64,000 nucleotides of DNA from Hexactinellida sp. DTS-2022 (Eukaryota > Porifera > Hexactinellida), in the NCBI GenBank assembly GCA_028753945.1, contig JAPNXP010000014.1, positions 1,550,001 to 1,614,000 on the forward strand, read 5' to 3'. The translations under genes and the position numbers were made by a program. Positions 30,424-43,025 of the stretch are shown one piece after another. The notes beneath the pieces are model-generated. The model worked only from the letters and a program-made list of their open reading frames with translations, did not search any database and was not told where the DNA came from. Each line of letters begins with the position of its first letter. Within the stretch, counting starts at the first letter, position 1.

Positions 30424-30857
30424 GGAATTACTTAATTGTAGGCCGCCTACAATGTCGGCTAGCCGACATATAAGCAAATGTCGCCGACAAATAAGGATTT
30501 GGCCGAGTTGATTCGCGAGCTTTCCTCTAATACTCCATAATACTCACTTTTAAAAGTTCAGGCTTTTGGTTCGCTCCCAATTTATTGTCGATTCTTACTA
30601 GCTAGGTTATTTTTCCTCCATAAAGATTATTTATTTTCAATCTGCCGGGGACTTTAGATGAATTCCTTATATGTCGGCGAGATTTGCTTATATGTCGGCC
30701 AAATCCTTATATGTCGGCGAGATTTGCTTATATGTCGGCCAAATCCATATTTGTCAGCGAGATTTGCTTATATGTCGGCCAAATCCTTATTTGTCGGCGA
30801 GATTTGCTTATATGTCGGCTAGCCGACATTGTAGGCGGCCGCCATATAAGTAAGCCC
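30424..30857. mobile_element. MULE-type MITE with perfect 9-bp duplication
   Basis: 434 bp, inserted in a satellite unit and flanked by ATTAAATAT on both sides (30415-30423, 30858-30866); 9 bp is the Mutator-type duplication length. The inverted ends of about 80 bp begin GGAATTACTTA and GGGCTTACTTA and share GGCCGCCTACAATGTCGG. Each end includes the perfect palindrome ATGTCGGCTAGCCGACAT. The right half contains about four repeats of ~40 bp (TTATATGTCGGCCAAATCC, then GTCGGCGAGATTTGC), which create artificial reading frames. A MULE transposase relic lies 0.5 kb away, but a source link is not shown. Confidence 0.9.
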
Positions 30858-30866
30858 ATTAAATAT

Positions 30867-31361
30867 TATACTAATTATCTAAATTTCATTAATCTCAGAA
30901 ATGATATAAGATAGAAACAAACTTTCAATTTAGCAATTAGTCCTTATGGCACGTGCCACCTAGACAAGTGGATCTTGACACCTTGAGGTGATGATGACAT
31001 CGTTAAAAAAATGTGTTTTACACTTTTGTTAATTCGATATTTAAAATGGGTTAGTTGATGTTGGGTGATGACCCAAGACTCACATAAAAAATGCTGAGTC
31101 ATCAGCTATTATATTCTACTCAAACTTGAATATCTCTAAAATGAAGTGAGCTAAATGGAAACTTCCACGACTCTAAGGGTCGAAACACCTTTTTGAAATA
31201 ATTTAACACCTTCATAGTGATGATGACATGGCGAAAAAAAAAAATCCAAAATTGCAGCTTGCGCCGACAGCATGTTTCTTTGGAGGCACTATCAATAAAC
31301 CACCACCAAAATATAGTGCCACCAAATGAACATGCGTCGGCACAGGCTGCAATTTTGGATT
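30867..31361 (+). repeat. Satellite-like repeat, unit end with hairpin
   Basis: Second part of the unit interrupted by the MULE-type MITE, ending with the hairpin at 31244-31360 and running straight into the palindrome array. Confidence 0.85.
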
Positions 31362-32230
31362 TTTATTATTATTATTACTATTATTACTGTGCCGACTATA
31401 CTATAGTATAGTGGCCCAGTATTAGAATCACTACCTTTATTACTGTGCCGACTATACTATAGTATAGTGGCCCAGTTCTAATCTTACTGCCTTTAATATT
31501 ATTACTGTGCCGACTATACTATAGTATAGTGGCCCAGTATTGAAATGAGTGCCTTGGTATATTATTATTACTGTGCCGACTATACTATAGTATAGTGGCC
31601 CAGTATTGAAATGAGTGCCTTGGTATATTATTATTATTACTGTGCCGACTATACTATAGTATAGTGGCCCAGTATTAGAATCACTGCCTTTATTATTATT
31701 TTTAATGTGCCGACTATACTATAGTATAGTGGCCCAGTTCTAATCTTACTGCCTTTAATATTATTTTTACTGTGCCGACTATACTATAGTATAGTGGCCC
31801 AGTATTGGAATCACTGCCTTTATTATTACTGTGCCGACTATACTATAGTATAGTGGCCCAGTATTGGAATCACTGCCTTTATTATTTTTAATTTATTTTT
31901 TACTGTGCCGACTATACTATAGTATAGTGGCCCAGTATTAGAATCACTGCCTTTATTATTATTATTATTACTGTGCCGACTATACTATAGTATAGTGGCC
32001 CAGTATTAGAATCACTGCCTTTATTATTTTTATTATTTTTACTGTGCCGACTATACTATAGTATAGTGGCCCAGTATTGGAATCACTGCCTTTATTATTA
32101 CTGTGCCGACTATACTATAGTATAGTGGCCCAGTTCTAATCTTACTGCCTTTAATATTTTTACTGTGCCGACTATACTATAGTATAGTGGCCCAGTATTA
32201 GAATCACTGCCTTTATTTTTATTTTTATTA
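31362..32230 (+). repeat. Tandem array of 13 palindromes with variable spacers
   Basis: Thirteen copies of CTGTGCCG, the 18-bp perfect palindrome ACTATACTATAGTATAGT, and GGCCCAG; cores start at 31395, 31451, 31513, 31579, 31648, 31713, 31778, 31837, 31911, 31979, 32050, 32109 and 32171. Cores are almost invariant; spacers hold a GAATCACTGCC or AATCTTACTGCC piece and a TTATTA microsatellite of varying length, giving steps of 56-74 bp. The array sits between a hairpin and the CTCCGTAGACGG segment, where single units have zero to four copies. Cores also occur at 41556, 41624, 41686, 42821, 42887, 42943, 43002, 43983, 44042, 45287, 47625, 54712, 54768, 54831, 57312, 57389, 58830, 60607 and 60644. 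Confidence 0.95.
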
Positions 32231-35200
32231 TTTTTTCTCCGTAGACGGTGCCCTGGCCAGAGCTATATAGTTGATGGGCTTAAACTTTGCATGTAGGTGC
32301 GATGGGACCGTCTAATTTGCACCTGGGGTTACGATTTTTGATTAACAAATTTTGGACACATCTTTAACACCTTTCAAAATTTGTCTGGTCCATAACTCAA
32401 AATATGTTTTACTAAACCCCCAAATTTTATTTCACATTTGGATTCACCATAAAATTCTGCGTCTGATGGGAGAGGAATATTTTCAAAAATATGTTTAATT
32501 TCTGCCATAAATGGGGTTTGAAATTTCTTTGTTTACTCACACTTCAATTTCAGTAAAAGTGTTAAATCTAATTCTATTGTTTCAACTTGTAATAATTATA
32601 TTGATTTAACTTGTTAAATCTTACTCTATTGTTTCAACTTGAGATAAATATATTGATTCAACTTATAAATTCCAGCTGGCTTCTATTAAATTGTAGTATT
32701 ACTATACAATGGATTAAATAAAATATAATGATATAAGGAATTTGTTGACTAAACTCAAATCACCGTGGATAACATTGCTAAAATAAATAACTAATTATTT
32801 AATTTATTATCAATAAGTAATGAATGAATGGCATTAAACTAAAGATGGTTTATGATAGAACCGTTAAGATTTTACATACCACAACAACGACAGATTATGT
32901 GATTATATTTACTTCTGCGTTAATATTATTGCACTGTTAATATACTGAAGTAATTAATTATAATTAATTCAGTCAGTATATGACTTATATAGATGCTTCC
33001 AATTTGTTTATTAGGGGTTATCGAGTGTGCGGAATTGAAATTTGATGGACAAATTTATTTATTTATTATTTATGACAAAATAATTAAACTTAATAAATAT
33101 AAGTTGACATTGAAATTGGTGTTAAATTATAAATAATATTAATAATTATATATACTAATTAATTAAATATCATAAATCTCAGAGATCATAGAAGATAGAA
33201 ACAAACTTTCAATTTATCAATTGGTCCTTATGGCACGTGCCACCTATACAAGTGGGTCTTGACACCTTGAGGTGATGATGACATCGTTAAAAAAATGTGT
33301 TTTTACAATTTTGTTAATTCGATATTTAAAATGGGTTAGTTAATGTTGGTTGATGACCCAACACCCACTTAAAAAATGCTGAGTCATTACAGATTATATT
33401 CTGCTGAAACTTGAATATCTCTTTAATGAAGTGAGCTGAATGGAAACTTCCACCACTCTAAAGGGTCGTTGCCTTCTGAAACACCTTTCTTAAATAATTT
33501 AACACCTTCATAGTGATGATGACATGGCGAAAAAAAAAATCCAAAATTGCAGCCTGTGCCGACAGCATGTTCCTTTGGAGGCACTATCAATAAACAACCA
33601 ACAAAATATAGTGCCACCAAAGGAACATGCGTCGGCACAGGGTGCAATTTTGGATTTTTTTTTTCTCCGTAGACGGTGCCCTGGGCACACCTTTATACAT
33701 TGAGGGCTGAAACTTGGCATGTAGTTGCGGAGGGACCGTCTAATTTGCACCTGGGGTTACGATTTTTTATCAAATGATTTCAACACCTATTTAAACTAAT
33801 TATAGCTCATAACATGAAATAATTAATATTGAGCTTGATAAAATTTACATGTACGGATAGAGAATTAAATTGTACACCTTTTCACAGTGCACGAATTTTT
33901 AAATTGGGTTTCGTTAGTGCCACAATAGAGTTGCAAGTTTCCTTTGTTTACTAACACTTCAGTTCCATTGAAAGTGTTAAATCTAATTCTATTGTTTCAA
34001 CTTGTAATAATTATATTGATTTGACTTGTTAAATCTTATTCTATTGTTTCAACTTGCGATAAATATATTGATTTAACTTATAAATTCCAGCTGGCTTCTA
34101 TTTAAATTAATTTATATAAGGAATTTGTTGACTTTACTCAACTCACCGTGGATAACATTGCTAAAATAAATAACTAATAATTTAATTTATTATCAATAAG
34201 TAATGAATGAATGGCATTAAACTAAAGATTGTTTATGATGGAACCGTTAAGATTTTACATTCCACAACAACGACAGATTAAGTGATTATATTTATTTCGG
34301 CGAGAATATTCTTGCACAATTAATGTACTGACGTAATTAATTATAATTAATTCCTTTTGTATTTAACTTATAGACGGTTCCAATTGGATTATTGGGGTTA
34401 TCGAGTGCGCTGAATTCAAATATGATAGTGAAATTCGATTTAAATTAATAATAAGTGCAAATAATTGAACATAATTTATTTTGCTGTATATAATAATGGT
34501 GTTAAATAATTATAAATTAATTAAATATTTATACTAATTAGCTAAATTTATTAATTTCAGAGATGATTCAAGATAGAAACAAACTTTCAATTTATCAATT
34601 GGTCCTTATGCCACGTACCACCTATACAAGTGGGTCTTGACACCTTGAGGTGATGATGACATCGTCAAAAAAATGTATTTTTACAATTTTGTGAATTAAA
34701 TAATTCGCATGGGTTGGTAGGAGTTGGGTGAATACCCAAACGGCACCTAAAAAATGCTGACTCAGCACATATTATATTCTACTGAAACTTGAATATCTCT
34801 CAAATGAAGTGAGCTAAAACGAAACTTCCAACTCACTAAGGGTCGTTGCCTTTTGAATCACTTTTCTGAAATAGTTTAACACCTTCATAGTGATGATGAC
34901 ATGGCGAAAAAAAATCCAAAATTGCAGCCTGTGCCGACAGCATGTTCCATTGGAGGCACTATCAATAAACCACCACCAAAATATAGTGCCACCAAAGGAA
35001 CATGCGTCGGCACAGCTGCAATTTTGGATTTTTTTATTATTATTTTTTCTCCGTAGACGGTGCCCTGTCTCAGCTTTATAGTTGATGGGCTGAAACTTGG
35101 CATGTAGGTGCGTATGGACCGTCTAATTTGCACCTGGGGTTACGATTTTTGATTAACGAATTTTTGACACATCTTTAACACCTTTCAAAATTTGTCTGGT

Positions 35201-38200
35201 CCATAACTCAAAATATGTTTTACTAAACCCCCAAATTTTATTTCACATTTGGATTCACCATAAAATTCTGCGTCTGATGGGAGAGGAATATTTTCAAAAA
35301 TATGCTTAATTTCTGCCATAAATGGGGTTTGAAATTTCTTTGTTTACTCACACTTCAATTTCAGTAAAAGTGTTAAATCTAATTCTATTGTTTCAACTTG
35401 TAATAATTATATTGATTTAACTTGTTAAATCTTACTCTATTGTTTCAACTTGAGATAAATATATTGATTTAACTTATAAATTCCAGCTGGCTTCTATTTA
35501 ATTCTAGCATTACTATACAATGGATTAAATTAAATTAATTTATATAAGGAATTTGTTGACTTTACTCAACTCACCGTGGATAACATTGCTAAAATAAATA
35601 ACTAATAATTTAATTTATTATCAATAAGTAATGAATGAATGGCATTAAACTAAAGATGGTTTATGATAGAACCGTTAAGATTTTACATACCACAACAACG
35701 ACAGATTATGTGATTATATTTACTTCTGCGTTAATATTATTGCACTGTTAATATACTGAAGTAATTAATTATAATTAATTCAGTCAGTATATGACTTATA
35801 TAGATGCTTCCAATTTGTTTATTAGGGGTTATCGAGTGTGCGGAATTGAAATTTGATGGACAAATTTATTTATTTATTATTTATGACAAAATAATTAAAC
35901 TTAATAAATATAAGTTGACATTGAAATTGGTGTTAAATTATAAATAATATTAATAATTATATATACTAATTAATTAAATATCATAAATCTCAGAGATCAT
36001 AGAAGATAGAAACAAACTTTCAATTTATCAATTGGTCCTTATGGCACGTGCCACCTATACAAGTGGGTCTTGACACCTTGAGGTGATGATGACATCGTTA
36101 AAAAAATGTGTTTTTACAATTTTGTTAATTCGATATTTAAAATGGGTTAGTTAATGTTGGTTGATGACCCAACACCCACTTAAAAAATGCTGAGTCATTA
36201 CAGATTATATTCTGCTGAAACTTGAATATCTCTTTAATAAAGTGAGCTGAATGGAAACTTCCACCACTCTAAAGGGTCGTTGCCTTCTGAAACACCTTTC
36301 TGAAATAATTTAACACCTTCATAGTGATGATGACATGGCGAAAAAAAAAATCCAAAATTGCAGCCTGTGCCGACAGCATGTTCCTTTGGAGGCACTATCA
36401 ATAAACAACCAACAAAATATAGTGCCACCAAAGGAACATGCGTCGGCACAGGGTGCAATTTTGGATTTTTTTTTTCTCCGTAGACGGTGCCCTGGGCACA
36501 CCTTTATACATTGAGGGCTGAAACTTGGCATGTAGTTGCGGAGGGACCGTCTAATTTGCACCTGGGGTTACGATTTTTTATCAAATGATTTCAACACCTA
36601 TTTAAACTAATTATAGCTCATAACATGAAATAATTAATATTGAGCTTGATAAAATTTACATGTACGGATAGAGAATTAAATTGTACACCTTTTCACAGTG
36701 CACGAATTTTTAAATTGGGTTTCGTTAGTGCCACAATAGAGTTGCAAGTTTCCTTTGTTTACTAACACTTCAGTTCCATTGAAAGTGTTAAATCTAATTC
36801 TATTGTTTCAACTTGTAATAATTATATTGATTTGACTTGTTAAATCTTATTCTATTGTTTCAACTTGCGATAAATATATTGATTTAACTTATAAATTCCA
36901 GCTGGCTTCTATTTAAATTAATTTATATAAGGAATTTGTTGACTTTACTCAACTCACCGTGGATAACATTGCTAAAATAAATAACTAATAATTTAATTTA
37001 TTATCAATAAGTAATGAATGAATGGCATTAAACTAAAGATTGTTTATGATGGAACCGTTAAGATTTTACATTCCACAACAACGACAGATTAAGTGATTAT
37101 ATTTATTTCGGCGAGAATATTCTTGCACAATTAATGTACTGACGTAATTAATTATAATTAATTCCTTTTGTATTTAACTTATAGACGGTTCCAATTGGAT
37201 TATTGGGGTTATCGAGTGCGCTGAATTCAAATATGATAGTGAAATTCGATTTAAATTAATAATAAGTGCAAATAATTGAACATAATTTATTTTGCTGTAT
37301 ATAATAATGGTGTTAAATAATTATAAATTAATTAAATATTTATACTAATTAGCTAAATTTATTAATTTCAGAGATGATTCAAGATAGAAACAAACTTTCA
37401 ATTTATCAATTGGTCCTTATGCCACGTACCACCTATACAAGTGGGTCTTGACACCTTGAGGTGATGATGACATCGTCAAAAAAATGTATTTTTACAATTT
37501 TGTGAATTAAATAATTCGCATGGGTTGGTAGGAGTTGGGTGAATACCCAAACGGCACCTAAAAAATGCTGACTCAGCACATATTATATTCTACTGAAACT
37601 TGAATATCTCTCAAATGAAGTGAGCTAAAACGAAACTTCCAACTCACTAAGGGTCGTTGCCTTTTGAATCACTTTTCTGAAATAGTTTAACACCTTCATA
37701 GTGATGATGACATGGCGAAAAAAAATCCAAAATTGCAGCCTGTGCCGACAGCATGTTCCATTGGAGGCACTATCAATAAACCACCACCAAAATATAGTGC
37801 CACCAAAGGAACATGCGTCGGCACAGCTGCAATTTTGGATTTTTTTATTATTATTTTTTCTCCGTAGACGGTGCCCTGGCCTGAGCTTTATAGTTGATGG
37901 GCTGAAACTTGGCATGTAGGTGCGTATGGACCGTCTAATTTGCACCTGGGGTTACGATTTTTGATTAACGAATTTTTGACACATCTTTAACACCTTTCAA
38001 AATTTGTCTGGTCCATAACTCAAAATATGTTTTACTAAACCCCCAAATTTTATTTACATTTGGATTCACCATAAAATTCTGCGTCTGATGGGAGAGGAAT
38101 ATTTTCAAAAATATGCTTAATTTCTGCCATAAATGGGGTTTGAAATTTCTTTGTTTACTCACACTTCAATTTCAGTAAAAGTGTTAAATCTAATTCTATT

Positions 38201-38906
38201 GTTTCAACTTGTAATAATTATATTGATTTAACTTGTTAAATCTTACTCTATTGTTTCAACTTGAGATAAATATATTGATTTAACTTATAAATTCCAGCTG
38301 GCTTCTATTTAATTCTAGCATTACTATACAATGGATTAAATTAAATTAATTTATATAAGGAATTTGTTGACTTTACTCAACTCACCGTGGATAACATTGC
38401 TAAAATAAATAACTAATAATTTAATTTATTATCAATAAGTAATGAATGGCATTAAACTAAAGATGGTTTATGATAGAACCGTTAACATTTACATTCCACA
38501 ACAACGACAGCTAAAGTGATTATATTTATTTCGCGAGAATATTCCTGCACAATTAATGTACTGACGTAATTTATTATAATTAATTCCTTTTGTATTTAAC
38601 TTATAGACGGTTCCAATTGGATTATTGGGGTTATCGAGTGCGCTGAATTCAAATATGATAGTGAAATTCGATTTAAATTAATAATAAGTGCAAATAATTG
38701 AACTTTATTTATTTTGCTGTACATAATAATGGTGTTAAATTATTAATTTATTAATTAAATATTTATACTAATTAGCTAAATTTCATTAATCTCAGAGATG
38801 ATACAAGATAGAAACAAACTTTCAATTTATCAATTGGTCCTTATGCCACGTACCACCTATACAAGTGGGTCTTGACACCTTGAGGTGATGATGACATCGT
38901 CAAAAA
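32231..38906 (+). repeat. Satellite units with a 2.81-kb tandem duplication
   Basis: From 32331 the sequence repeats with a period of 2811-2812 bp: copies start at 32331, 35142 and 37954 (the last is partial, to about 38906). Each copy contains two different ~1.4-kb units, one starting ACGATTTTTGATTAAC and one starting ACGATTTTTTATCAAATGAT, and two hairpins (33539-33655 and 34914-35029; 36350-36466 and 37725-37840). Copies 1 and 2 are nearly identical from about 32940 onward but differ in their first ~600 bp. No genes. Confidence 0.9.
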
Positions 38907-41900
38907 ATCCAAAATTGCATCCTGTGCCGACGCATGTTCCTTGGGTGGCACTATATTTTGGTGGTGGTTTATTGATAGTGCCTCCAATGGGACATGCTGT
39001 CAGCACAGCTGCAATTTTGGATTTTTTTTCGCCATGTCATCATCACTATGAAGGTGTTAAAATATATCAAAAGGTGTTACAGAAGGCATCGACCCTTAGA
39101 GTGGCGGAAGTTTCCATTAGTTCACTTCATTTTAGAGATATTCATGTTTGAGTAGAATATAATAGCTGATGACTCAGCATTTTTTATGTGAGTGTTGGGT
39201 CTTCACCCAACTTCAAATAACCCATTTTAAATATCGAATTCACAAAATTGTAAAAATACATTTTTTTGACGATGTCATCATCACCTCAAGGTGTCAAGAC
39301 TCACTTGTATAGGTGGTACGTGGCATAAGGACCAATTGATAAATTGAAAGTTTGTTTCTATCTTGTATCATCTCTGAGATTAATGAAATTTAGCTAATTA
39401 GTATAAATATTTAATTAATAAATTAATAATTTAACATCATTATTATGTACAGCAAAATAAATAAAGTTCAATTATTTGCACTTATTATTAATTTAAATTG
39501 AATTTCACTATCATATTTGAATTCAGCGCACTCGATAACCCCAATAATCCAATTGGAACCGTCTATAAGTTCAATACAAAAGGAATTAATTATAATAAAT
39601 TACGTCAGTACATGAATTGTGCAAGAATATTCTCGCGAAATAAATCTAATCACTTAATCTGTCGTTGTTGTGGAATGTAAAATCTTAACTGTTCTATCAT
39701 AAACCATCTTGATTTTAATGCCATTCATTCATTATGTAGTGATAATAAGTTATATTATTTGTTAGTTATTTTAGCAATGTTATCCATGGTTGGTTGAGTT
39801 GAGTCAACAAATTCCTTATATTATATTATTTTATTTAATCCATTGTATAGTAATACTACAATTAAATAGAAGCCAGCTGGAATTTATAAGTTAAATCAAT
39901 ATAATTATCTCAAGTTGAAACAATAGAGTAAGATTTAACAAGTTAAATCAATATAATTATTACAAGTTGAAACAATAGAATTAGATTTAACACTTTTACT
40001 GAAATTGAAGTGTGAGTAAACAAAGAAATTTCAAACCCCATTTATGGCAGAAATTAAGCATATTTTTGAAAATATTCCTCTCCCATCAGACGCAGAATTT
40101 TATGGTGAATCCAAATATGAAATAAAATTTGGGGGTTTATTAAAGCATATTTTGAGTTATGGACCAGACAAATTTTGAAAGGTGTTAAAGATGTGTCAAA
40201 AATTTTTCAATAAAAAATTGTAACCCCAGGTGCAAATCAGACGTCGACTCCGAACCAACATTCCAAGTTTTAGCCCTCTATGTATATACGTGTGGCCAGG
40301 GCACCTGCTACGGAGAAATAAAAATAAAAAAATCCAAAATTGCAGCCTGTGCCGACGCATGTCCTTGGGGGGCACTATATTTTGGTTGTGGTTTATTGAT
40401 AGTGCCTCCAAAGGAACATGCTGTCGGCACAAGCTGCAATTTTGGATTTTTTTCGCCAAGTCATCATCACTATGAAGGTGTTAAATTATTTCAAAAAGGT
40501 GTTACAGAAGGCAACGACCCTTATTGAGATGTAAGTTTTGTTTTTGTTCACTTCATTTCAAAGATATTCAAGTTTCAGTAAAATATAATAGCTGATGACT
40601 CAGCATTTTTTATGTGAGTGTTGGGTCATCACCCAACATCAACTAACCCATTTTAAATATCGAATTGACAAAATTGTATAAACACATTTTTTTAGCGATG
40701 TCATCATCACCTCAAGGTGTCAAGACCCATTTGTAGAGGTGGCACGTGCCATAAGGACCAATTGATAAATTGAAAGTTTGTTTCTATCTTCTATGATCTC
40801 TGAGATTTATGATATTTAATTAATTAGTATAAAAATTTATTTAATGTATTAATTATTTAACACCATTATTATATACAGCAAAATAAATTAAGTTCAAATA
40901 TTTGCAATTAATAATAATTTAAATTGAATTTCACTATAATATTTGAATTCCACGCACTCGATAACCCCAATAATCTAATTGGAACCGTCTCTATAAGTTA
41001 AATACAGAATGAATGAATTATAATAAATTACGTCAGTACATTAATTGTGCAAGAATATTCTCGCAGAAATAAATATAATCACTTAATCTGTCGTTGTTGT
41101 GGAATGTAAAATCTTAGGTTTCAATTAGAAAATAGAAGCCTACTAGATCTCACAGGTTGAATCAATATAATTATTACAAGTTGAAACAATGGAATTAGAT
41201 TTAACACTTTCAATTGAACTGAAGTGTTAGTAAACAAAGGACACTTGCAACTTAATTGTGGCACAAACGAAACCCAATTTCAAAATTCGTGCACTGTGAA
41301 AAGGTGTAGAATTTAATTCTCTATCCGTACATGTAAAATTTATCAAGCTCAAAAATAATTATTTCATTTTATGAGCCATAACTAGTTTAAATAGGTGTTA
41401 AAATTATTTTATCAAAATTCGTAACCCCAGGTGCAAATTAGACGGTCCCATCGGACCTACATGCCAAGTTTCAGCTCTCTATGTATAAAGGTGTGGCCAG
41501 GGCACCGTCTACGGAGAAAAAATAAAAATAAAGGCAGTGATTCTAATACTGGGCCACTATACTATAGTATAGTCGGCACAGTAATAATAATATAAATAAA
41601 GGCAGTGATTCCAATACTGGGCCACTATACTATAGTATAGTCGGCACAGTAATAAAAATAAAGGCAGTGATTCTAATACTGGGCCACTATACTATAGTAT
41701 TTTCGGCACAGGAACAAAGGAATTAGATTTAACAGTTATACTGAAACTGAAGTGTGAGTAAACAAAGAAATTTCAACCCCCATTTATGGCAGAAATAAAA
41801 CTCTTTATAGAAAGTTTTCTTCTCCCATCAGACGCAGAATTTTATGGTGAATCCAATTATGAAATAAAATCTGCGGGTTTAGTAAAACATTTTTTGAGTT

Positions 41901-43025
41901 ATGGACCAGACAAATTTTTAAAGGTGTTTAAGATGTGTCATAAATTTGTTAACGTAAAATCGTAACCCCAGGTGCAAATTAGACGGTCCCATCGCACCTA
42001 CATGCCAAGTTTCAGCCCATCAACAATTAAGCTCTGGCCAGGGCACCGTCTACCGAGAAAAAACAAGGTGTCAAGAACCATTTGTCAATTGGTCCGAGTC
42101 ACAAGGAACGGTAGATAAATTTTAAGATTGTTTATATCATAAACCATCTTGAGTTTAATGCCATTCATTAATTGTGTATTGATAATAAATTATATTATTA
42201 GTTATATATTTTAGCAATGTTATCCACTGTAGTGAGTTGAGTCAACAAATTCCTTATATTATTTAATTTTATTAATTAAATAATAATACTACAATTATAT
42301 AGAAGCCAGCTGGAATTTATAAGTTAAATCAATATAATTATCGCGAGTTGAATCAATAGAGTAAGATTTAACAAGTTAAATCAATAGAATTATTACAAGT
42401 TGAAACAATAGAATTAGATTCAATATAATTATTACAAGTTGAAACAATAGAATTAGATTCAACAGTTTTACTGAATCTCAAGTGTGAGGAAACACAGGAG
42501 ATTGGCACCCCAATTATGGCACAAAGCTATGCTAAATTGAACATTCGTGAATTGCCAAAAGGTGTAGAAATTAATTCTGTATCCGTATATGTAAATTTTA
42601 TCAAGCTCAATATTAATTATTTCATGTTATGAGCCATAATTAGTTTAAATAGGTGTTAAAATTATTTGATCAAAAATCGTAACCCCAGGTGCAAATTAGA
42701 CGGTCACTCCGCACCTGAATGCCAAGTTTCAGAACTCAATGTATACAGGTGTGGCCAGGGCACCTGCTACGGAGAAATAATAAAAATAATAAATAAAGGC
42801 AGTGATTCCAATACTGGGCCACTATACTATAGTATAGTCGGCACAGTAAAAAATAAAAATAAAGGCAGTAAGATTAGAACTGGGCCACTATACTATAGTA
42901 TAGTCGGCACAGTAATAAAGGCAGTGATTCCAATACTGGGCCACTATACTATAGTATAGTCGGCACAGTAATAATAAAGGCAGTGATTCCAATACTGGGC
43001 CACTATACTATAGTATAGTCGGCAC
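38907..43025 (-). repeat. Satellite block in inverted orientation
   Basis: The orientation flips at the hairpin 38907-39022. The flank before it (37954-38906) and the sequence 39268-40220 are reverse complements for about 0.95 kb, giving a large inverted repeat with a ~360-bp centre. Reversed hairpin at 40332-40447; reversed palindromes at 41556-41703 (three, the last mutated) and 42821-43019 (four). Truncated units join at about 41710 and 42067. The orientation returns to plus at about 43026. No genes. Confidence 0.85.

Noticed and set aside
30671-30914. Frames reading repeated MSAKSxYVGEICLYV-type peptides
   Set aside because: Produced by the ~40-bp internal repeats of the MULE-type MITE; no start context or family match.
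31362-32230. CRISPR-like array (short repeats with spacers)
   Set aside because: The repeats are palindromic cores, the spacers are microsatellite slippage plus a constant GAATCACTGCC piece, and the context is eukaryotic with no cas genes.
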